In this document: piece by piece, positions 1-9,237 of the stretch
Position numbering within the stretch: the first letter of the stretch is position 1
How the letters are laid out: each line of letters starts with the position of its first letter
Assembly (NCBI GenBank): GCA_964569695.1
Contig: CAZMUA010000017.1
Coordinates: 4,710-68,709 of the forward strand
Reading direction: 5' to 3'
From: UBA8106 sp964569695
Lineage (GTDB): Bacteria > Acidobacteriota > Vicinamibacteria > Vicinamibacterales > UBA823
Length of the DNA: 64,000 nucleotides
Made by a program: the position numbers and the translations under genes
The notes under the pieces: model-generated
What the model saw: the letters and a program-made list of their open reading frames with translations, nothing else
Database searches by the model: none
Told to the model about the DNA's origin: nothing

Positions 1-678
1 AGTTTACGAGATGTGTGGACTGGGTATTTTGCCTTGCAGGATGTATCAAAGGACAACGTTCGTCTTAAGCAGGAGATCGCCTCTCTGAAACTTCGGTTGC
101 AAGAGCAGGGTGCCATGGTTGGTCGCAATGAAAGTTTGCGGGATTTGCTCGCGATGGATCGATCGATCGACCTCTCGACTGTTGCCGCTGAGGTGATCGC
201 CGGAGATGTCACACCTTGGTTCCGTACACTAACTATTGGTCGGGGTGCTGCCGATGGTATTCAACTTGATTCAGCGGTGATTGCCCCAGACGGGGTCGTT
301 GGTCGAGTGGTCGGGAAGCCTGCTCAAAGTGCTGCTAAGGTGCAATTAATCATTGACCGAAATGCTGCAATTGGAGGAATGGTTGAACGGACTCGGGTGG
401 TAGGTCTTGTCAATGGTGTCGAAGGGAACCCGCCCTTGAACATGACTTATGTCTCGAATCTTTCGGATGTGCAGGTTGGCGATCGGATCGTCACATCTAG
501 CATCGAAGGGATTTATCCTAAAGGCTTTTTAATCGGTTATATCGAGCGGGTACAACGAGGTCCAAACTTGTATCAAGAGATACAGGTTAGACCAACCGTT
601 GATTTCAATGCATTAGATCACGTGCTCGTCGTAATGGAGCAACCAAGAATGCAAGAGTCTGGTCAGCCAAGTCAGTGA
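1..678 (+). CDS. mreC: Rod shape-determining protein MreC (5' partial)
   Basis: Periplasmic scaffold of the elongasome, linking MreB/MreD to PBP2 and RodA. The reading frame is open to the window edge, so the cytoplasmic tail and membrane anchor are missing; about 225 residues are visible against a usual 270-300. What remains starts with a coiled-coil stretch (about residues 15-40, rich in Leu, Lys and Glu) followed by the two beta-barrel domains, with typical motifs such as APDGVVGRV and GDRIVTSS. A GTG at 13 is in frame but is probably internal. The stop overlaps the GTG of mreD by 4 nt (GTGA), so the two are translationally coupled. Identity is supported by both sequence and the mreCD-PBP2-rodA order; mreB is presumably just upstream of the window. 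Confidence 0.93.
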   Translation, partial: SLRDVWTGYFALQDVSKDNVRLKQEIASLKLRLQEQGAMVGRNESLRDLLAMDRSIDLSTVAAEVIAGDVTPWFRTLTIGRGAADGIQLDSAVIAPDGVVGRVVGKPAQSAAKVQLIIDRNAAIGGMVERTRVVGLVNGVEGNPPLNMTYVSNLSDVQVGDRIVTSSIEGIYPKGFLIGYIERVQRGPNLYQEIQVRPTVDFNALDHVLVVMEQPRMQESGQPSQ

Positions 679-1196
679 ATACGAAGCGAATTGCCCTGGC
701 GATTACGGTGGCGTTGATTCTGCAAATGGGTCTGGCCAGCCTCTCACTTTTAAATGGAGGCGGCATTGACCTGGTGCTTGTCGCAGTGGTTGCGGTGGCA
801 CTTGGGACTGGACCAGTTGTCGGCTTACTCGTTGGTGCTATCGGTGGCATGATTCAGGATGCCCTGGCTGGTGGCATCATCGGAATAGGGGGTATCTCGA
901 AAACCCTGATCGGATTTTTTGTTGGGAGCTTCGGTGTTCAATTTGTGCTGGTGGGTCTGGTGCCAAAGTTTTTGGTGTTTCTTGGTGCGAGTCAACTCAG
1001 CTCCCTATTATTCTTTGGCCTATACCTCTTGCTCGGGCTGCCAATGCCGACATTTTCCTTTGTGGCGATTGCAGGGCATGCAATCGCAAATGGTGTCGTT
1101 GGTGTGATGTGGATTAGTGTCATTGAAATGGTTCCGAAAATGGTGTTGAGGCAGCGCGAGCGGTACAGGCTACGGCGACGGATCGGCACCTGGTGA
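675..1196 (+). CDS. mreD: Rod shape-determining protein MreD
   Basis: Small integral membrane protein (173 aa) of the elongasome, expected to bridge MreC and the PBP2-RodA synthase. It is almost entirely hydrophobic, with about five membrane helices rich in Gly, Leu and Val, and ends in a basic cytoplasmic tail (about residues 155-171, many Arg). MreD proteins are poorly conserved, so the call rests on length, topology and position between mreC and the PBP2 gene. The start is a GTG overlapping the mreC stop by 4 nt; the PBP2 ATG follows 16 nt after the stop. Confidence 0.88.
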   Translation: MNTKRIALAITVALILQMGLASLSLLNGGGIDLVLVAVVAVALGTGPVVGLLVGAIGGMIQDALAGGIIGIGGISKTLIGFFVGSFGVQFVLVGLVPKFLVFLGASQLSSLLFFGLYLLLGLPMPTFSFVAIAGHAIANGVVGVMWISVIEMVPKMVLRQRERYRLRRRIGTW

Positions 1197-1212
1197 ATGA
1201 GGCGCGATAGTT

Positions 1213-3102
1213 ATGGCACAAGAATTATTTAGTGTACGCCGGAATCGGCTAGCCTCGCGGCTTTCTGTGTTGCGGCTAACCGTGACGGTTCTAATGGTCG
1301 GCGTCGCCCTAAGTTATTGGTTTATACAAGTTGTCCAGCATAACAAGTTTCAACAGTTGGCAGAAAATAACCACCGACGTTCAGTTCCATTACGAGCGCC
1401 GCGGGGTATCTTATTTGATCGTAACGGAACAGTGTTGGTGGAAAATCGGTATTCCTTTGATATTTCAATTGTCCGCGAACTGACAACCGACCTGGAGTAT
1501 TTGGTTGACAAATTAGTAGCCATCACGGGAATTCAGTTGCGTGATGTTCAGGACGAAATTGATCGGCACAGTCAATTACCCGAGTATCAACCCATTGTCA
1601 TTATTCGTGACGCCTCATTGTCGCAGGTGGCGGCAGTGGCTGCGCGCCGTTTCGAATTACCGGGCATTGCGATTGAACAAGTGCCGACCCGACGTTACCG
1701 TGTGGGCACGTCGGCTGCGCATCTACTTGGTTATGTTGGGGAAATTACTGCCGATCAAATTGCAAGTCTGGATTTTGTCGGGCTCACTGATGATGCAGTT
1801 GTTGGTCAATCTGGTCTTGAGTTTACCTACAACCAACTCTTAATGGGGACAGATGGAAGACGCCAGGTAATCGTCAATAGTGTGGGACGTGAGCTTGAAA
1901 CCATCGAAACCAATGATCCCATTAATGGAACTCGATTGCAGTTGACCCTCGATGCTGATCTTCAAAATGCCGCAGAAGAAGCCTTTGCTGCCACTGGATT
2001 TTCTGGCGCGGCAATTGTTCTTGAACCTGGGACTGGCGAGGTTTTAGTCATGACCAGTGTGCCAACCTACGACCCAAACGCCTTTGCGCTTGGCATCGAT
2101 ATGCGTAGCTGGGAGGCTCTTAACACGGACGATCGTCGCCCGTTGCATAATCGTGCCCTGCAAGGTCGATATTCTCCGGGGTCAATTTTTAAGATTGTTG
2201 TGGCAACTGCAGCGCTTGAAGAAGGATTGGTAACGCCTGACTTTAAAGTGCGATGTCCTGGTTCCGGAGTATTCCACGGCCAGCGGTTTTTTTGCCATCT
2301 ACGTGGTGGGCATGGAGAGCTTGATATGCAGGGAGCGCTTGAGCGCTCATGCAATGTTTACTTTTATACGCTGGGCAGCATGCTTGAAATTGATTTAATT
2401 GAAAAATGGGCGAAAAAATTTGGTTTGAACCAGGTGACAGGCATCGATCTTCCGTATGAGGCAGCCGGTCTTGTGCCTTCTCGACAGTGGAAGCAAGAGG
2501 TGAATGACGAACCGTGGTATCCGGGTGAAACAATATCGGTGGCCATTGGCCAAGGCCCCGTGAGTGTCACTCCTCTTTCAATTGCGGTTATGATGGCGAC
2601 AGTTGCCAACGGTGGAATTCGTCCGATCCCGCACCTCTTGAAGGCTGTGGACAGTGGAAATGGCTGGTCTCCTGTGAAGACGTCGATGGGAGGAAGGGTC
2701 GAGTTGTCATCGGAGACGATTCAAACCTTACACGAAGGGCTTTGGCGCGTAGTGAATGGTCAAGGGACTGGTCGACGGGCCCGCATTGATGGCTTTGACG
2801 TCGCTGGTAAGACGGCGACGTCCCAGGTGATTTCCCTAGAGGGACGCGCAAAGGCGGAAGAGTCTGATAGTGAATTCGAATGGAGAGATCACGGCTGGTT
2901 CGCATTTTTTGCTCCGCGAAATGACGCGCCTGAATTGGCTGGTGTTGTGCTGGCGGAGCACTCTGATCACGGCTATTTGGCAGCACCAATTGCTCGACAT
3001 ATTATGACGACCTATGTTGCTAAAAAGGATGGTCGGCCGTTGCCGGAGTTTCCACGGCCGCAGACACCGGTGACGACAACGAACTTGGTAACCGAACCTT
3101 AA
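1213..3102 (+). CDS. mrdA: Penicillin-binding protein 2 (peptidoglycan D,D-transpeptidase)
   Basis: Class B PBP that cross-links peptidoglycan during cell elongation in partnership with RodA. It has 629 residues: an N-terminal membrane anchor (about 19-40), a dimerisation/pedestal domain (about 55-240) and a C-terminal transpeptidase domain. Active-site motifs are visible: Ser324-x-x-Lys327 (SIFK), Ser379-Cys-Asn381 (SCN) and Lys533-Thr-Ala535. The third box is normally KTG or KSG; here Gly is replaced by Ala (GKTATSQ), which is unusual. Length fits the family. It lies in the mreCD-PBP2-rodA operon, with 24 nt to rodA. Confidence 0.94.
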   Translation: MAQELFSVRRNRLASRLSVLRLTVTVLMVGVALSYWFIQVVQHNKFQQLAENNHRRSVPLRAPRGILFDRNGTVLVENRYSFDISIVRELTTDLEYLVDKLVAITGIQLRDVQDEIDRHSQLPEYQPIVIIRDASLSQVAAVAARRFELPGIAIEQVPTRRYRVGTSAAHLLGYVGEITADQIASLDFVGLTDDAVVGQSGLEFTYNQLLMGTDGRRQVIVNSVGRELETIETNDPINGTRLQLTLDADLQNAAEEAFAATGFSGAAIVLEPGTGEVLVMTSVPTYDPNAFALGIDMRSWEALNTDDRRPLHNRALQGRYSPGSIFKIVVATAALEEGLVTPDFKVRCPGSGVFHGQRFFCHLRGGHGELDMQGALERSCNVYFYTLGSMLEIDLIEKWAKKFGLNQVTGIDLPYEAAGLVPSRQWKQEVNDEPWYPGETISVAIGQGPVSVTPLSIAVMMATVANGGIRPIPHLLKAVDSGNGWSPVKTSMGGRVELSSETIQTLHEGLWRVVNGQGTGRRARIDGFDVAGKTATSQVISLEGRAKAEESDSEFEWRDHGWFAFFAPRNDAPELAGVVLAEHSDHGYLAAPIARHIMTTYVAKKDGRPLPEFPRPQTPVTTTNLVTEP

Positions 3103-3126
3103 CTTGGATACCACGGCGGTATATAT

Positions 3127-4227
3127 ATGTTGGAACGACGTTTATATAGTCTCATCGATTGGTGGTTGCTAGCCGCGATAGTGGCGGTTTCTGCAATTGG
3201 CATGATGATGATTTATAGCACTACCTATGATGAGACCAGTCAACTGGTAAGCAACAAGCTCATGACACAGGGGTATGCGCTTGTTGTTGGCCTCATCGCT
3301 TTTTCGTTTTTTATGTTCCTCGACTATCGTGTCATTGCCAACAACTCGTGGGTGTTTTATCTCGCCGTTATTGTGGCGCTTGCCTTGGTGTTAATGATTG
3401 GTGATGTAGTGGGCGGGTCACGACGTTGGTTATGGTTCGGGCCAGTTAACGTCCAGCCATCGGAATTTGCAAAGATTGCTCTCACCATCTTATTAGCGGG
3501 TTACTTCGCTGAACGAAGCCTGCGTGGCGTGACGTTTGTCAACCTAGCGTTCGTCGCCCTTGTTACGGTGATACCGTTCATGTTGATTGTTCGAGAACCA
3601 GATCTTGGATCGGCTGCAGGGTTACTGCCAGTTGCCTTTGCGATTACCTATATTGCGGGACTTAGATTTCGTGTATTGGCACTCTTGGTGATGTTGGCAT
3701 TGCTGACAACACCGGTAGCTTGGACTTACGCACTTGAAGACTATCAGCGGTCTAGGCTCTTAACTTTTTTGGATCCGGCGCAAGATGCACAAGGTGCCGG
3801 TTATCAACAGATTCAGGCCAAGATTACGGTTGGGTCGGGGGGCTTAACCGGGAAAGGATTCCTCCAAGGAACGCAAGGGCAGTACAAGTTTCTGCCCGTC
3901 GCGCACAACGACTTTATTTTTTCAATACTAGCTGAAGAACATGGATTTCTGGGCGTCATAGTGGTGCTTGGATTGTATTTATTTGTGATCTTACGTGGCC
4001 TAGAGGCTGCGCGAAGTACGAAGGATCGTCTCGGTGCATACCTGGTCGTTGGGGTGATATCGAGCTTTACGTTTCAAGTTGTATACAACATTACGATGTC
4101 AGCGGGCCTGTTACCGGTCAAAGGTCTGACTTTGCCATTGATGAGTTACGGTGGTTCGTCACTCGTGGCTACCTTGGCGGGGTTTGGTTTGATAGCTAAT
4201 GTCCGGATGCGCAGGTTCACAAATTGA
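3127..4227 (+). CDS. rodA: Peptidoglycan glycosyltransferase RodA (SEDS family)
   Basis: Membrane peptidoglycan polymerase of the SEDS family that extends glycan strands from lipid II together with PBP2. The protein (366 aa) has about ten membrane helices. Family hallmarks include the early WWLLAAIVAV helix, the QPSEFAKIA motif, the REPDLGSA segment and the C-terminal GLTLPLMSYGGSS motif. The ATG start follows a purine-poor leader (GGCGGT about 8 nt upstream). Assignment to RodA rather than FtsW rests on the mre/PBP2 context. Confidence 0.94.
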   Translation: MLERRLYSLIDWWLLAAIVAVSAIGMMMIYSTTYDETSQLVSNKLMTQGYALVVGLIAFSFFMFLDYRVIANNSWVFYLAVIVALALVLMIGDVVGGSRRWLWFGPVNVQPSEFAKIALTILLAGYFAERSLRGVTFVNLAFVALVTVIPFMLIVREPDLGSAAGLLPVAFAITYIAGLRFRVLALLVMLALLTTPVAWTYALEDYQRSRLLTFLDPAQDAQGAGYQQIQAKITVGSGGLTGKGFLQGTQGQYKFLPVAHNDFIFSILAEEHGFLGVIVVLGLYLFVILRGLEAARSTKDRLGAYLVVGVISSFTFQVVYNITMSAGLLPVKGLTLPLMSYGGSSLVATLAGFGLIANVRMRRFTN

Positions 4228-4389
4228 TGTAGGAAATTAAAAACGGGATGTACAAGTTAATGCGATTGCTGCACAAGCGACGACAGCTTAACGCAGGGCA
4301 CACTTCTGGCCAAGGTCAGTCAGTTGTCCGTGCGGCTGCTTTTGTGTGGCGATGTGTTGAGAGACTTGACCCGTTATGGGGTTTGAGCA

Positions 4390-5955
4390 ATGAACAAGGA
4401 GATGATTATCTCCTCGAACAGCCACGAGACCATGGTGGCTATTCTCGAGGACGACCTCGTTACCGAGGTTTTTATCGAGCGCGAACGACAGCCTGGAACC
4501 GTCGGAAATATCTACAAAGGTCGGGTTTCGAAAGTTTTACCCGGCATGCAGTCAGCGTTCGTTGATATCGGTTTAGAACGGGATGCATTTCTCTACGTGT
4601 CGGACGTGCTCGGCACGCCAGAGGAGCTGGACACCGACGACGATGATCCTGACGAGTCCCTTCACGATCAGGGTCCGAGGGAGAGCCCCCCTGTTAACGG
4701 GAGTGCTCGTCGAGGACGCAACCAGGATCGGATTCCACAAGGCAAGATCGAGGATCTGCTAAAAGCCGAGCAGGAAGTTCTCGTGCAGGTTGTCAAAGAA
4801 CCGCTCGGGACCAAGGGTGCGAGGATTACGTCCCATGCGACGATGCCGGGACGATTTTTAGTTTTCATGCCCACAGTTGACCACGTCGGTGTCTCCAGAA
4901 AAATTGAATCACGGGAAGAACGGAATCGACTCAGGAGAATTGTGCGTGAATTTCGTGAAGAACATAGTTTTACTGGTGGAGTCATCATTCGTACTGCTGC
5001 GACGGGTCGATCAGAGGAAGACATTGTTGCTGACTTGTCATATTTTCATCGGGTGTGGACCGATGTGCAGCGACGCACGGAGTCAGATCCAGCGCCGACC
5101 GTTGTTTATCATGAACAAAGTTTGGTTTCTAAATTGTTGCGGGACTTATTGACTAAAGAATTTACAGCAATTCGGGTAGACAATGCAGAGGAATATGGCA
5201 GAGTCGTGAGTTTGGTTGACGGAATAATGCCTGACCTCATACCTGTCGTGAAGCATTACTCAAAAGAATTTCCGATCTTTGAGGAATATGGAGTACAGGA
5301 TGAAATTCAAAAGGCCTTGCAGAGCAAAGTGTGGCTAAAATCTGGCGGTTACTTAGTCATTAATCAAACCGAAGCACTGGTCGCGATCGATGTTAATACG
5401 GGACGCTATGTTGGTAAACGTAGTGGTCGATTGGAAGACACTATTGTTAAAACAAACCTTGAGGCGGTTAAAGAAATTGTCAGGCAATTTCGGTTACGTG
5501 ATCTAGGAGGCATCATCGTTCTTGATCTGATAGACATGGAAGAGCGGAAAAATCGCCAAAAGGTTTTCCAGTCCATCGAACAGGAATTGCGCAAGGATCG
5601 CGCTCCATCAAAAACTGTCCAGGTCTCAGACGTCGGTCTCATCATTGTGACTCGGAAGCGAGTCAAACAGAGCCTTGAAAGACAGTTGAACGAACCATGT
5701 CCGTACTGCTCTGGCAGTGGAGCCATCAAGTCGATTTCTACGATTTGCTACGAGATTCTCTCTGAGATGAGAAAGATTCAAAGTGATCTCTATGGTCAAG
5801 GTGTCGTGCTGCGGGTTAATCCGGATGTTGCCCGAGCGCTTGCCGAAGAAGAGCGACAGGTGTTAAATGATTTGCAGGCTGCTTTGGGACGGAAGGTGAT
5901 TATTAAGCCTGACGTGCAGCTCCATCACGAACAGTTTGACGTGATGACCCTCTAG
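4390..5955 (+). CDS. rng: Ribonuclease G (RNase E/G family)
   Basis: Endoribonuclease for 5' maturation of 16S rRNA and for mRNA decay. The 521 residues match the catalytic core with no long C-terminal scaffold, so RNase G is more likely than RNase E. Visible parts are an N-terminal S1 domain; the DNase I-like domain with Asp334 in DVNTGRY and Asp382 in DLIDME, which correspond to the Mg-binding aspartates; and the zinc-link Cys437-Pro-Tyr-Cys440. An acidic then Arg-rich low-complexity insert of about 45 residues (about 77-120) interrupts the S1 region. The start ATG is 162 nt downstream of rodA. That gap holds no convincing gene, and an overlapping frame at 4248-4565 is a shadow. Confidence 0.93.
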   Translation: MNKEMIISSNSHETMVAILEDDLVTEVFIERERQPGTVGNIYKGRVSKVLPGMQSAFVDIGLERDAFLYVSDVLGTPEELDTDDDDPDESLHDQGPRESPPVNGSARRGRNQDRIPQGKIEDLLKAEQEVLVQVVKEPLGTKGARITSHATMPGRFLVFMPTVDHVGVSRKIESREERNRLRRIVREFREEHSFTGGVIIRTAATGRSEEDIVADLSYFHRVWTDVQRRTESDPAPTVVYHEQSLVSKLLRDLLTKEFTAIRVDNAEEYGRVVSLVDGIMPDLIPVVKHYSKEFPIFEEYGVQDEIQKALQSKVWLKSGGYLVINQTEALVAIDVNTGRYVGKRSGRLEDTIVKTNLEAVKEIVRQFRLRDLGGIIVLDLIDMEERKNRQKVFQSIEQELRKDRAPSKTVQVSDVGLIIVTRKRVKQSLERQLNEPCPYCSGSGAIKSISTICYEILSEMRKIQSDLYGQGVVLRVNPDVARALAEEERQVLNDLQAALGRKVIIKPDVQLHHEQFDVMTL

Positions 5956-5987
5956 GGGATAGACATCCTCGGAAGAGTTCGGGATAA

Positions 5988-6440
5988 CTAGCGCCTGAGT
6001 ATGGGTATGTAGCACAGCACGCCAACAAACAAGTTAAATACAGCGCAGCCGATTAAATACCAGGCTGGGGCGATCTCAACGGGTAACCCGTAAGGTCGAT
6101 GCATGATGTCGACTAATGCATGAGCTGCAAACGCAAGCGTCAGTATTGTCAAAGCTTTGCGTGGATCACGGGTAGGTGCAATTGCAGCCACCACAAAAAA
6201 TCCAAGAGCTAAAGAAGCATCGAGAGCGGTATTGACATTTGCTTCTGATGTGGCGCTAAAGCCGATGAATGCACCTGCTACAAATGCTAATAATAGTGCG
6301 GAAAATTGTGCAAGCCTAAGTTCAGCCACTAATCGTTCGGCTGAGTTTTGATCGATTCTAGTGGTTCGGATCGACAACCATGCGAGCATTCCTCCCGCCA
6401 CAGCGAACGTTCCGATGAGGGATGGCAGTACGTCAATCAC
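5988..6440 (-). CDS. Hypothetical four-helix membrane protein
   Basis: Unrecognised 150-residue protein with about four membrane helices: residues 5-23, 45-66, about 76-88 continuing after a basic loop to 97-112, and 125-146. It starts with GTG at 6440. The composition is coherent (hydrophobic helices, short polar loops), and the frame is open over the full gap between convergent rng and the divergent nucleoside operon, which supports a real gene. No functional motif was recognised. Confidence 0.6.
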   Translation of the reverse strand: MIDVLPSLIGTFAVAGGMLAWLSIRTTRIDQNSAERLVAELRLAQFSALLLAFVAGAFIGFSATSEANVNTALDASLALGFFVVAAIAPTRDPRKALTILTLAFAAHALVDIMHRPYGLPVEIAPAWYLIGCAVFNLFVGVLCYIPILRR

Positions 6441-6566
6441 ACTGTTTCGTCCGGGCTCATTTTTAAAGTGCAGTATCTGTAATTCGTGTGGGTACGTGTT
6501 GGCATGCCTTGCCGTATGCGAAATAACAGTCGCCGGATTCTAGCAAACAATTGATAGCAGTTCGAA

Positions 6567-6575
6567 TGTTATACT
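6567..6575 (+). promoter_or_regulatory. Extended -10 promoter element of the nucleoside salvage operon
   Basis: TGTTATACT fits an extended -10 (TGnTATAAT, with one mismatch in the hexamer). It ends 10 nt before the ATG of the pyrimidine-nucleoside phosphorylase gene, and there is no Shine-Dalgarno sequence between. Transcription would start a few bases before the ATG, giving an almost leaderless mRNA. No good -35 was seen at 16-18 nt. Confidence 0.4.
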
Positions 6576-6585
6576 CAGCACCCTC

Positions 6586-7890
6586 ATGCGCGCTGTTGAT
6601 ATTATTCGGAAGAAACGTGACGGCGAGATTCTGGACGAGGACGAAATCCAGTTCTTTGTGAGTCAGGCAACTTCAGGAGCGATTCCTGCCTACCAAGTGT
6701 CTGCATTTCTTATGGCCGTCGTCTGGCGTGGAATGTCCGTGTCTGAGACGCAATGGTTAGCTTTTGCGATGGGGGCATCTGGTGCGCATCTGGATTTACC
6801 AGATCATATCGGACATCGTGTTGATAAGCACAGTACCGGTGGAGTCGGCGATAAGACCTCACCTATTTTAGTGCCCCTAGCCGCGGCATGCGGCGTCATA
6901 GTTCCAATGACTTCAGGTCGTTCCTTGGGTTATACCGGAGGTACCCTCGATAAGTTGGAGTCAATTCCAGGTTTTCGGACAGCACTAAGTCCAGATGAGA
7001 TACGAGTGATGTTGGATCGGTATGGTTGCTGTATGGTGGGCCAGACAGATTCGATTGCACCAGCCGACCGCTTGTTATATGGATTACGTGATGTGACGGC
7101 GACGGTGGAGAGTGTGCCACTTATCGCGGCCTCGATAATGAGTAAGAAGCTCGCTGTTGATCTTGACGGACTAGTCCTTGATGTCACTATGGGACGAGGT
7201 GCGTTTATGAAATCACCATCCGATGCTCGAGAATTAGCCGAGCGACTTGTTGCGATCGGTACGGAGGTTAGATTGCCGACACGAGTGTTGATGACATCGA
7301 TGGATGCCCCACGCGGTCATGCGGTTGGTAATGCTGTGGAGATTATAGAGTGTGTGAAAACGTTGAAGGGGCAAGGGCCAAGTGCTTTGGAGGGGCTAGT
7401 CGTTTCTCTAGCTGCTGAGATGGTGCACCTTGCGGGACTCGAACCTACCTTGGAAGCTTCGGAGCAACGAGTTGCTGGAGTGCTTGCGAGCGGGAAAGGT
7501 CTTGAACAATTTCAACAAGTCATTACCGCGCAAGGTGGAGATCCTCGCATCATTGATGATTATCGGCTTATGCCAGTCGCAGCTCATCGTCAAATGATTA
7601 AAGCATCTAGCAACGGCTATGTTGTGCAACTTGATGCCGAATTGGTTGCGCGTGCAACCATTGTCTTGGGGGCCGGTCGCGATCGTGTCGATGTTGAGAT
7701 TGACCCTGCAGTCGGCGTGGTCACTCAAGTGAGTCTTGGTGACGAGATTCGTGCTGGAGATCCGCTTGCGGAGATACACTATCAGCGTTCTGAGGATTTA
7801 CCTGAAGCGATCCAATGCTTGAAGCAAGCGTTTGTAATTGCTGATACGCCTCCAAAACTTGGTCCAGTTGTTCTGGAAAGGGTGGCATGA
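6586..7890 (+). CDS. pdp: Pyrimidine-nucleoside (thymidine) phosphorylase
   Basis: Cleaves thymidine/uridine with phosphate to the base and (deoxy)ribose-1-phosphate, in the cytosol. The 434 residues match the Pdp/DeoA family: an alpha N-terminal part, the KHSTGGVGDK phosphate-binding motif, the SGRSLGYTGGTLDKLE signature, and the C-terminal alpha/beta domain with GRGAF and an RVDVEIDPAVGV-like hairpin. DeoA is also about 440 aa, so the exact substrate range (Pdp versus DeoA) cannot be decided by eye. The stop overlaps the transporter ATG by 4 nt (ATGA), so uptake and phosphorolysis are coupled. Confidence 0.93.
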   Translation: MRAVDIIRKKRDGEILDEDEIQFFVSQATSGAIPAYQVSAFLMAVVWRGMSVSETQWLAFAMGASGAHLDLPDHIGHRVDKHSTGGVGDKTSPILVPLAAACGVIVPMTSGRSLGYTGGTLDKLESIPGFRTALSPDEIRVMLDRYGCCMVGQTDSIAPADRLLYGLRDVTATVESVPLIAASIMSKKLAVDLDGLVLDVTMGRGAFMKSPSDARELAERLVAIGTEVRLPTRVLMTSMDAPRGHAVGNAVEIIECVKTLKGQGPSALEGLVVSLAAEMVHLAGLEPTLEASEQRVAGVLASGKGLEQFQQVITAQGGDPRIIDDYRLMPVAAHRQMIKASSNGYVVQLDAELVARATIVLGAGRDRVDVEIDPAVGVVTQVSLGDEIRAGDPLAEIHYQRSEDLPEAIQCLKQAFVIADTPPKLGPVVLERVA

Positions 7891-9230
7891 AGCTAAATTC
7901 AATAATCTGGCAATCCGATAAGGGACTACGCTTGGTTTTTGCGGGTACGGCAGTGGCCTTGGCGGTGTCTGCATACATGTTACAAGGCATTGTTGATCCA
8001 CGAGTGTGTGCGTTTCTTGGTGTGATTGCTTTCATAACGGTGGCGGTGGCCTGTTCTACGGATATTCGCTCCATTAACTGGAGGATTGTCTGGTATGGCT
8101 TAGGCCTCCAGTTTCTACTGGCATTTTTTATTCTGAAGTTCGAAGTGGGTGGGATACGACCTGGTTACGCAGTCTTTGATGCGATTGCTGCCGTTGTAAA
8201 ACGTTTTATAGGGTTCACTGATGCAGGTTCGAGGTTCGTATTTGGTGAGTTAGCAAATCCTGAAGTGCTTTCGGCACTGTTTCCAGGGGGCTTTGTCTTT
8301 GCTTTCCGTGCGCTGCCGATCATTATCTTTATCTCGTCGTTCTTTACCGTGCTCTATTATTTCGGTGTTCTGCAGTTTTTTGTTCGGGTAACAGCGCGCG
8401 CCGTTGTGCGTTTACTGAATACTAGTGGCGCAGAGACGCTTTCAGCGATTGCAAACGTGTTCATGGGACAAACTGAAGCGCCGATTATAGTTCGGCCTTA
8501 CGTTCCACATATGACCCAATCTGAACTTTTAACTCTAATGGTGGGCGGTATGGCCACGATTTCTGGAGCCGTTATGGCTATTTACATTAGTCTTGGCGCC
8601 GATGCAGTTGCGATCCTGACCACGAGTGTCATGGCCGCGCCATGCGGGTTATATCTTTCTAAGATTTTGATGCCAGAGACGGAGATACCGAAGACTCGTG
8701 GCACTGTGACACTCGATGTAGCAAACAAACATGTCAACGTTATTGATGCAGCTGCGGGTGGAGCAGCCGACGGTACGAAGTTAGCCATCAACGTAGCGGC
8801 AATGTTGATTGCATTTATGGCTTTTATCACCATGTTCGATTACGTTCTAGCCCTTATTCATCCAGCGCTTTCGCTCTCCAGTGTTTTCTCGCTGGTCTTC
8901 ACTCCAGCCGCTGTGTTGATGGGTGTAGAGTCAGCCGACGTACCGGCCATTGCGGATTTGCTCGGAACAAAAATAGTTGCGACCGAATTTGTCGCATACG
9001 TTACCTTAACTACGGAGTACCAGAACATTATTAGCGACCGATCGGTTGCATTGGCCACTTACGCGCTCACAGGGTTTGCGAATTTTGGTTCAGTCGGAAT
9101 ATTACTGGGTGGCCTTGGCGGAATGGCGCCAGAACGTCGAGGCGATCTGGCGAGATTAGGCACCCGTGCATTATGTGGCGGATTTCTGGCTACACTGATC
9201 AACGCATCGATTGCCTCTCTATTGCTCTAA
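7887..9230 (+). CDS. nupC: Concentrative nucleoside transporter (CNT/NupC family)
   Basis: Cation-coupled importer of nucleosides across the inner membrane. The 447-residue protein has about eight to ten membrane helices. It carries CNT hallmarks: a re-entrant region with FPGGFVFAFRALPIII, the MGQTEAPIIVRPY motif that contributes to substrate and cation binding, and a late ATEFVAYVTL segment. The start ATG overlaps the phosphorylase stop by 4 nt. The purine nucleoside phosphorylase ATG lies 7 nt after its stop, so transporter and both phosphorylases appear to form one operon. Confidence 0.92.
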   Translation: MKLNSIIWQSDKGLRLVFAGTAVALAVSAYMLQGIVDPRVCAFLGVIAFITVAVACSTDIRSINWRIVWYGLGLQFLLAFFILKFEVGGIRPGYAVFDAIAAVVKRFIGFTDAGSRFVFGELANPEVLSALFPGGFVFAFRALPIIIFISSFFTVLYYFGVLQFFVRVTARAVVRLLNTSGAETLSAIANVFMGQTEAPIIVRPYVPHMTQSELLTLMVGGMATISGAVMAIYISLGADAVAILTTSVMAAPCGLYLSKILMPETEIPKTRGTVTLDVANKHVNVIDAAAGGAADGTKLAINVAAMLIAFMAFITMFDYVLALIHPALSLSSVFSLVFTPAAVLMGVESADVPAIADLLGTKIVATEFVAYVTLTTEYQNIISDRSVALATYALTGFANFGSVGILLGGLGGMAPERRGDLARLGTRALCGGFLATLINASIASLLL

Positions 9231-9237
9231 CGGACCC

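Noticed and set aside
2588..2989. 133-codon antisense frame within the PBP2 gene
   Set aside because: Shadow frame opposite a conserved gene, no recognisable domain.
4248..4565. 105-codon frame overlapping the start of RNase G
   Set aside because: Composition is not protein-like and it overlaps the conserved rng N-terminus in another frame.
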